From Coriobacteriia bacterium (GTDB lineage Bacteria > Actinomycetota > Coriobacteriia > Coriobacteriales > QAMH01), in assembly GCA_900758075.1 (NCBI GenBank), contig CAAEQF010000167.1, positions 1 through 6,324 of the forward strand: a stretch of 6,324 nt of DNA, read 5' to 3'. The notes beneath the pieces were generated by a model. It ran no database searches. It was not told the DNA's origin and was given only the letters and a program-made list of their open reading frames with translations. A program made the translations under genes and the position numbers. Below are positions 4,528 through 6,324 of this stretch, one piece after another (positions within the stretch are counted from its first letter, which is position 1; each line of letters opens with the position of its first letter).

Positions 4528-5704
4528 GAAGTTCCTCTCGGGAGACGAGGCGCTGGCGGAAGGCGTGCGCCTCGCACGCCCCGACGTCATCAGCGCGTAC
4601 CCCATCACCCCGCAGACCGTCGTCGTGGAAAAGCTCTCCGAGATGGTTGCCGACGGGTCGCTCGACGCCGACTTCATCCACGTCGAGTCCGAGCACTCCG
4701 CGCTCTCGGCCGCGCTCGGCGTGTCCGCGACGGGCTGCCGCGCGTTCACGGCGACCTCGAGCCAGGGCCTGCTCTACATGGCCGAGCTGCTCACCTACAC
4801 GTCGGGCGGCGGCTTTCCCGTCGTCATGATGAACGCCGATCGCGCGACGGCGCTGCCCTGGAACATCTACGGCGACCAGCGCGACTCCATCGGGCTGCTC
4901 GACCACGGCTGGATTCAGTCATATGCGAAAGACGCGCAAGAGGCGCTCGACTTCGCGCTCATGGCGTTTCGCATCGCCGAGGACGAACGCGTGCAGACGC
5001 CGTTCATGATCAACCTCGACGGGTTTGCCCTGACGCACACCTACGAGACGGTCGACGTGCCCGATCAGGAGCTCGCAGACGCGTTCTTGCCGCCGTACCG
5101 GACCGCGAACAAGTTCGACTTCGCGCGCCCCGTGAGCATCGGGTTTACCGCCGGCCCTGCCACGAACGACATCTTCAAATTCAACGAGCACGTGCACATG
5201 ATGAACGTGTTCGATGTGCTTCCCGAGGTCGAAGACGACTTTGCGCGCATTTTCGGGCGCCGCTACACCGGTCCGCTCGAGGCATACCGGGCAGACGACG
5301 CGGACTTCGTTGTCATCACGCTCGGCACCATCGCGGGGCTGTGCCACGACGTGGTCGACGAGCTGCGCGAAAGCGGCATCAAGGCGGGTTGCCTGCGCAT
5401 CCGCTACCTGCGCCCGTTCCCCGACGAGCAGCTCGTGGCGGCGTTGCGCGGCAAGAAGGCCGCGGCCGTCCTCGAGAAGGACATCTCGTTTGGCTACGAG
5501 GGGACGGTGTTCAGCAACGTCAACTCGGCGCTCTACACCGCGTCGCAGCACGACGGCCTTGCCGGCCAGCTGCCCAAGACCTTCAGCTACGTCGGAGGCC
5601 TGGGCGGGCGCGACATCACGGCAGACGATATCCACACGATGTTCGCGACGATGGTCGACGGCGGCGATGCCGCGAGCCACGCGTTTCTGGGAATGGGGAT
5701 GTGA
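4520..5704 (+). CDS. porA: 2-oxoacid:ferredoxin oxidoreductase alpha subunit (PorA-like)
   Basis: GTG 4520 begins (M)TKKFLSGDEALAEGV and gives 394 residues, the usual PorA length. GGAGG (4506-4510), 9 nt upstream, decides this start; frames starting further upstream lie inside the delta gene. Conserved blocks are YPITPQT (27-33), HVESEHSALSAALG (54-67), FTATSSQGLLYMAE (76-89), NLDGFALTHT (165-174) and GGLGGRDIT (359-367). By comparison with the Desulfovibrio africanus enzyme, T30 and R108 match the substrate-carboxylate residues (Thr31, Arg114) and E58 the glutamate that activates thiamine diphosphate (Glu64). This alignment is from memory. With the beta subunit it forms the active site that decarboxylates a 2-oxoacid to acyl-CoA. 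Pyruvate is the likeliest substrate given the porCDAB order, but a branched-chain 2-oxoacid (VOR) cannot be excluded. The DHSDS-type loop reads DQRDS (119-123). The beta gene starts 1 nt after the stop. Confidence 0.94.
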   Translation: MTKKFLSGDEALAEGVRLARPDVISAYPITPQTVVVEKLSEMVADGSLDADFIHVESEHSALSAALGVSATGCRAFTATSSQGLLYMAELLTYTSGGGFPVVMMNADRATALPWNIYGDQRDSIGLLDHGWIQSYAKDAQEALDFALMAFRIAEDERVQTPFMINLDGFALTHTYETVDVPDQELADAFLPPYRTANKFDFARPVSIGFTAGPATNDIFKFNEHVHMMNVFDVLPEVEDDFARIFGRRYTGPLEAYRADDADFVVITLGTIAGLCHDVVDELRESGIKAGCLRIRYLRPFPDEQLVAALRGKKAAAVLEKDISFGYEGTVFSNVNSALYTASQHDGLAGQLPKTFSYVGGLGGRDITADDIHTMFATMVDGGDAASHAFLGMGM

Positions 5705-5705
5705 C

Positions 5706-6324
5706 ATGGCGCGAGCACTCAACCTGATCAATAGCGACGAACCGTTCTTCGGCCACAAGGCATGCGCCGGGTGCGGCGGCTCGCTTGCCGTGCGCATCGC
5801 GCTCAAGGTGCTGGGGGACCGTGCCATCGCGATTCTGCCGGCAGGCTGCATGTCCGCCGTCGGCTTCAACTTTCCGCAGCTGGCATTTGGCTGCAACGCG
5901 ATGATCTCGACGTTTGCCGGCACGGCGAGCCTCATGACGGGCGTCGCGGCGGGCATGAAGCGAAAAGGCGAGACGGACTTCACGGTGGTCGGCTTCGCGG
6001 GCGACGGCGGGACGGCCGACATCGGCATCCAGGCGCTGTCCGGCGCCATCGACCGCAACGACGACATCCTCTACATCTGCTACGACAACGAGGCGTACAT
6101 GAACACGGGCATCCAGCAGAGCTCGCTGACCCCGTACGGCGCCTCCACGACGACGAGCCCGGTCGACCGTAACGGACAGGCGACGCTCACGCAGAAAAAG
6201 GACATGTTCCGCATCGTTTCGGCGATGGGAGCGCCCTATGTGGCGACCGCGAGCGTGGGGTACCTGGACGATTACGCGACGAAGGTCGAGAAGGCGAGCC
6301 ATATCCACGGGACGAAGTTCATCC
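5706..6324 (+). CDS. porB: 2-oxoacid:ferredoxin oxidoreductase beta subunit, TPP-binding (PorB-like, 3' partial)
   Basis: ATG 5706, one nucleotide after the alpha stop, opens a frame that stays open to the right edge. It shows 206 residues of a protein usually about 280-320 long. It begins MARALNLINSDEPFFGHKAC; GHKACAGCGG (16-25) is the typical PorB entry. The thiamine diphosphate/Mg motif runs from GDGGTADIGIQALSGA (99-114) to YDN (126-128), followed by the PorB/VorB signature AYMNTGIQQSSLTPYGA (130-146). C20, C23 and C48 match in spacing the first three cysteines (CxxC and +25) that ligate the cluster next to thiamine in the D. africanus enzyme; the fourth would lie beyond the window. IQQSS replaces the more usual IQRSS/IQRSG. 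The protein decarboxylates the 2-oxoacid and starts electron flow to the delta subunit. Pyruvate versus branched-chain preference cannot be settled here. Confidence 0.95.
   Translation, partial: MARALNLINSDEPFFGHKACAGCGGSLAVRIALKVLGDRAIAILPAGCMSAVGFNFPQLAFGCNAMISTFAGTASLMTGVAAGMKRKGETDFTVVGFAGDGGTADIGIQALSGAIDRNDDILYICYDNEAYMNTGIQQSSLTPYGASTTTSPVDRNGQATLTQKKDMFRIVSAMGAPYVATASVGYLDDYATKVEKASHIHGTKFI

Noticed and set aside
4919..6067. Minus-strand frame of 382 codons opposite porA and porB
   Set aside because: It is a codon-bias shadow spanning two well-supported genes, with no plausible protein family.

Overview
The window looks like chromosomal DNA of a high-GC, strictly anaerobic actinobacterium, most likely a member of the Coriobacteriia (Collinsella/Olsenella/Eggerthella-type). 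This is an inference from the GC-rich codon use, the L21 with an added C-terminal domain, the L27 that starts directly with MAHKKG (no Firmicutes-type cleaved N-terminal extension), and the combination of oxygen-sensitive radical SAM and 2-oxoacid:ferredoxin oxidoreductase genes. All genes found are on the + strand. No mobile element, CRISPR array, tRNA or rRNA was seen.

Region 1 (1-2328) holds a pair of overlapping genes. The first is a B12-binding-type radical SAM enzyme of the TIGR03960 family, cut at its 5' end by the window edge. The second is its usual partner, a TIGR03936/DUF2344 'radical SAM-linked' protein. The reaction of this pair is unknown to me. It is the nearest thing here to an undescribed system.

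Region 2 (2329-3420) is a ribosomal protein transcription unit. It has a good sigma70-type promoter, a roughly 120-nt leader that can fold and contains a short overlapping ORF, rplU (L21 with a low-complexity linker and a SAP/Rho_N-like tail), rpmA (L27), and a strong intrinsic terminator. The ribonuclease E/G gene often found between the radical SAM pair and rplU is absent, and obgE does not follow rpmA.

Region 3 (3421-6324) is a four-gene operon in the order gamma-delta-alpha-beta. It encodes a heterotetrameric pyruvate/2-oxoacid:ferredoxin oxidoreductase (porCDAB-like). The junctions are tight: a 4-bp overlap, an 8-bp overlap and a 1-nt gap. The beta gene runs off the right edge. Together the subunits would oxidatively decarboxylate a 2-oxoacid with CoA and thiamine diphosphate, passing electrons through beta- and delta-subunit Fe-S clusters to ferredoxin. 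The 121-bp gap before this operon contains a perfect 15-bp inverted repeat but no convincing promoter or Shine-Dalgarno site for the gamma gene, so leaderless initiation is a possibility.

Most of the window is recognisable core metabolism and translation. The points worth a second look are the uncharacterised radical SAM pair and its extra cysteine cluster, the L21 extension, the rplU leader, the unusual start region and C-terminal tail of the gamma subunit, and a proline-to-histidine change after the delta subunit's second cluster motif.
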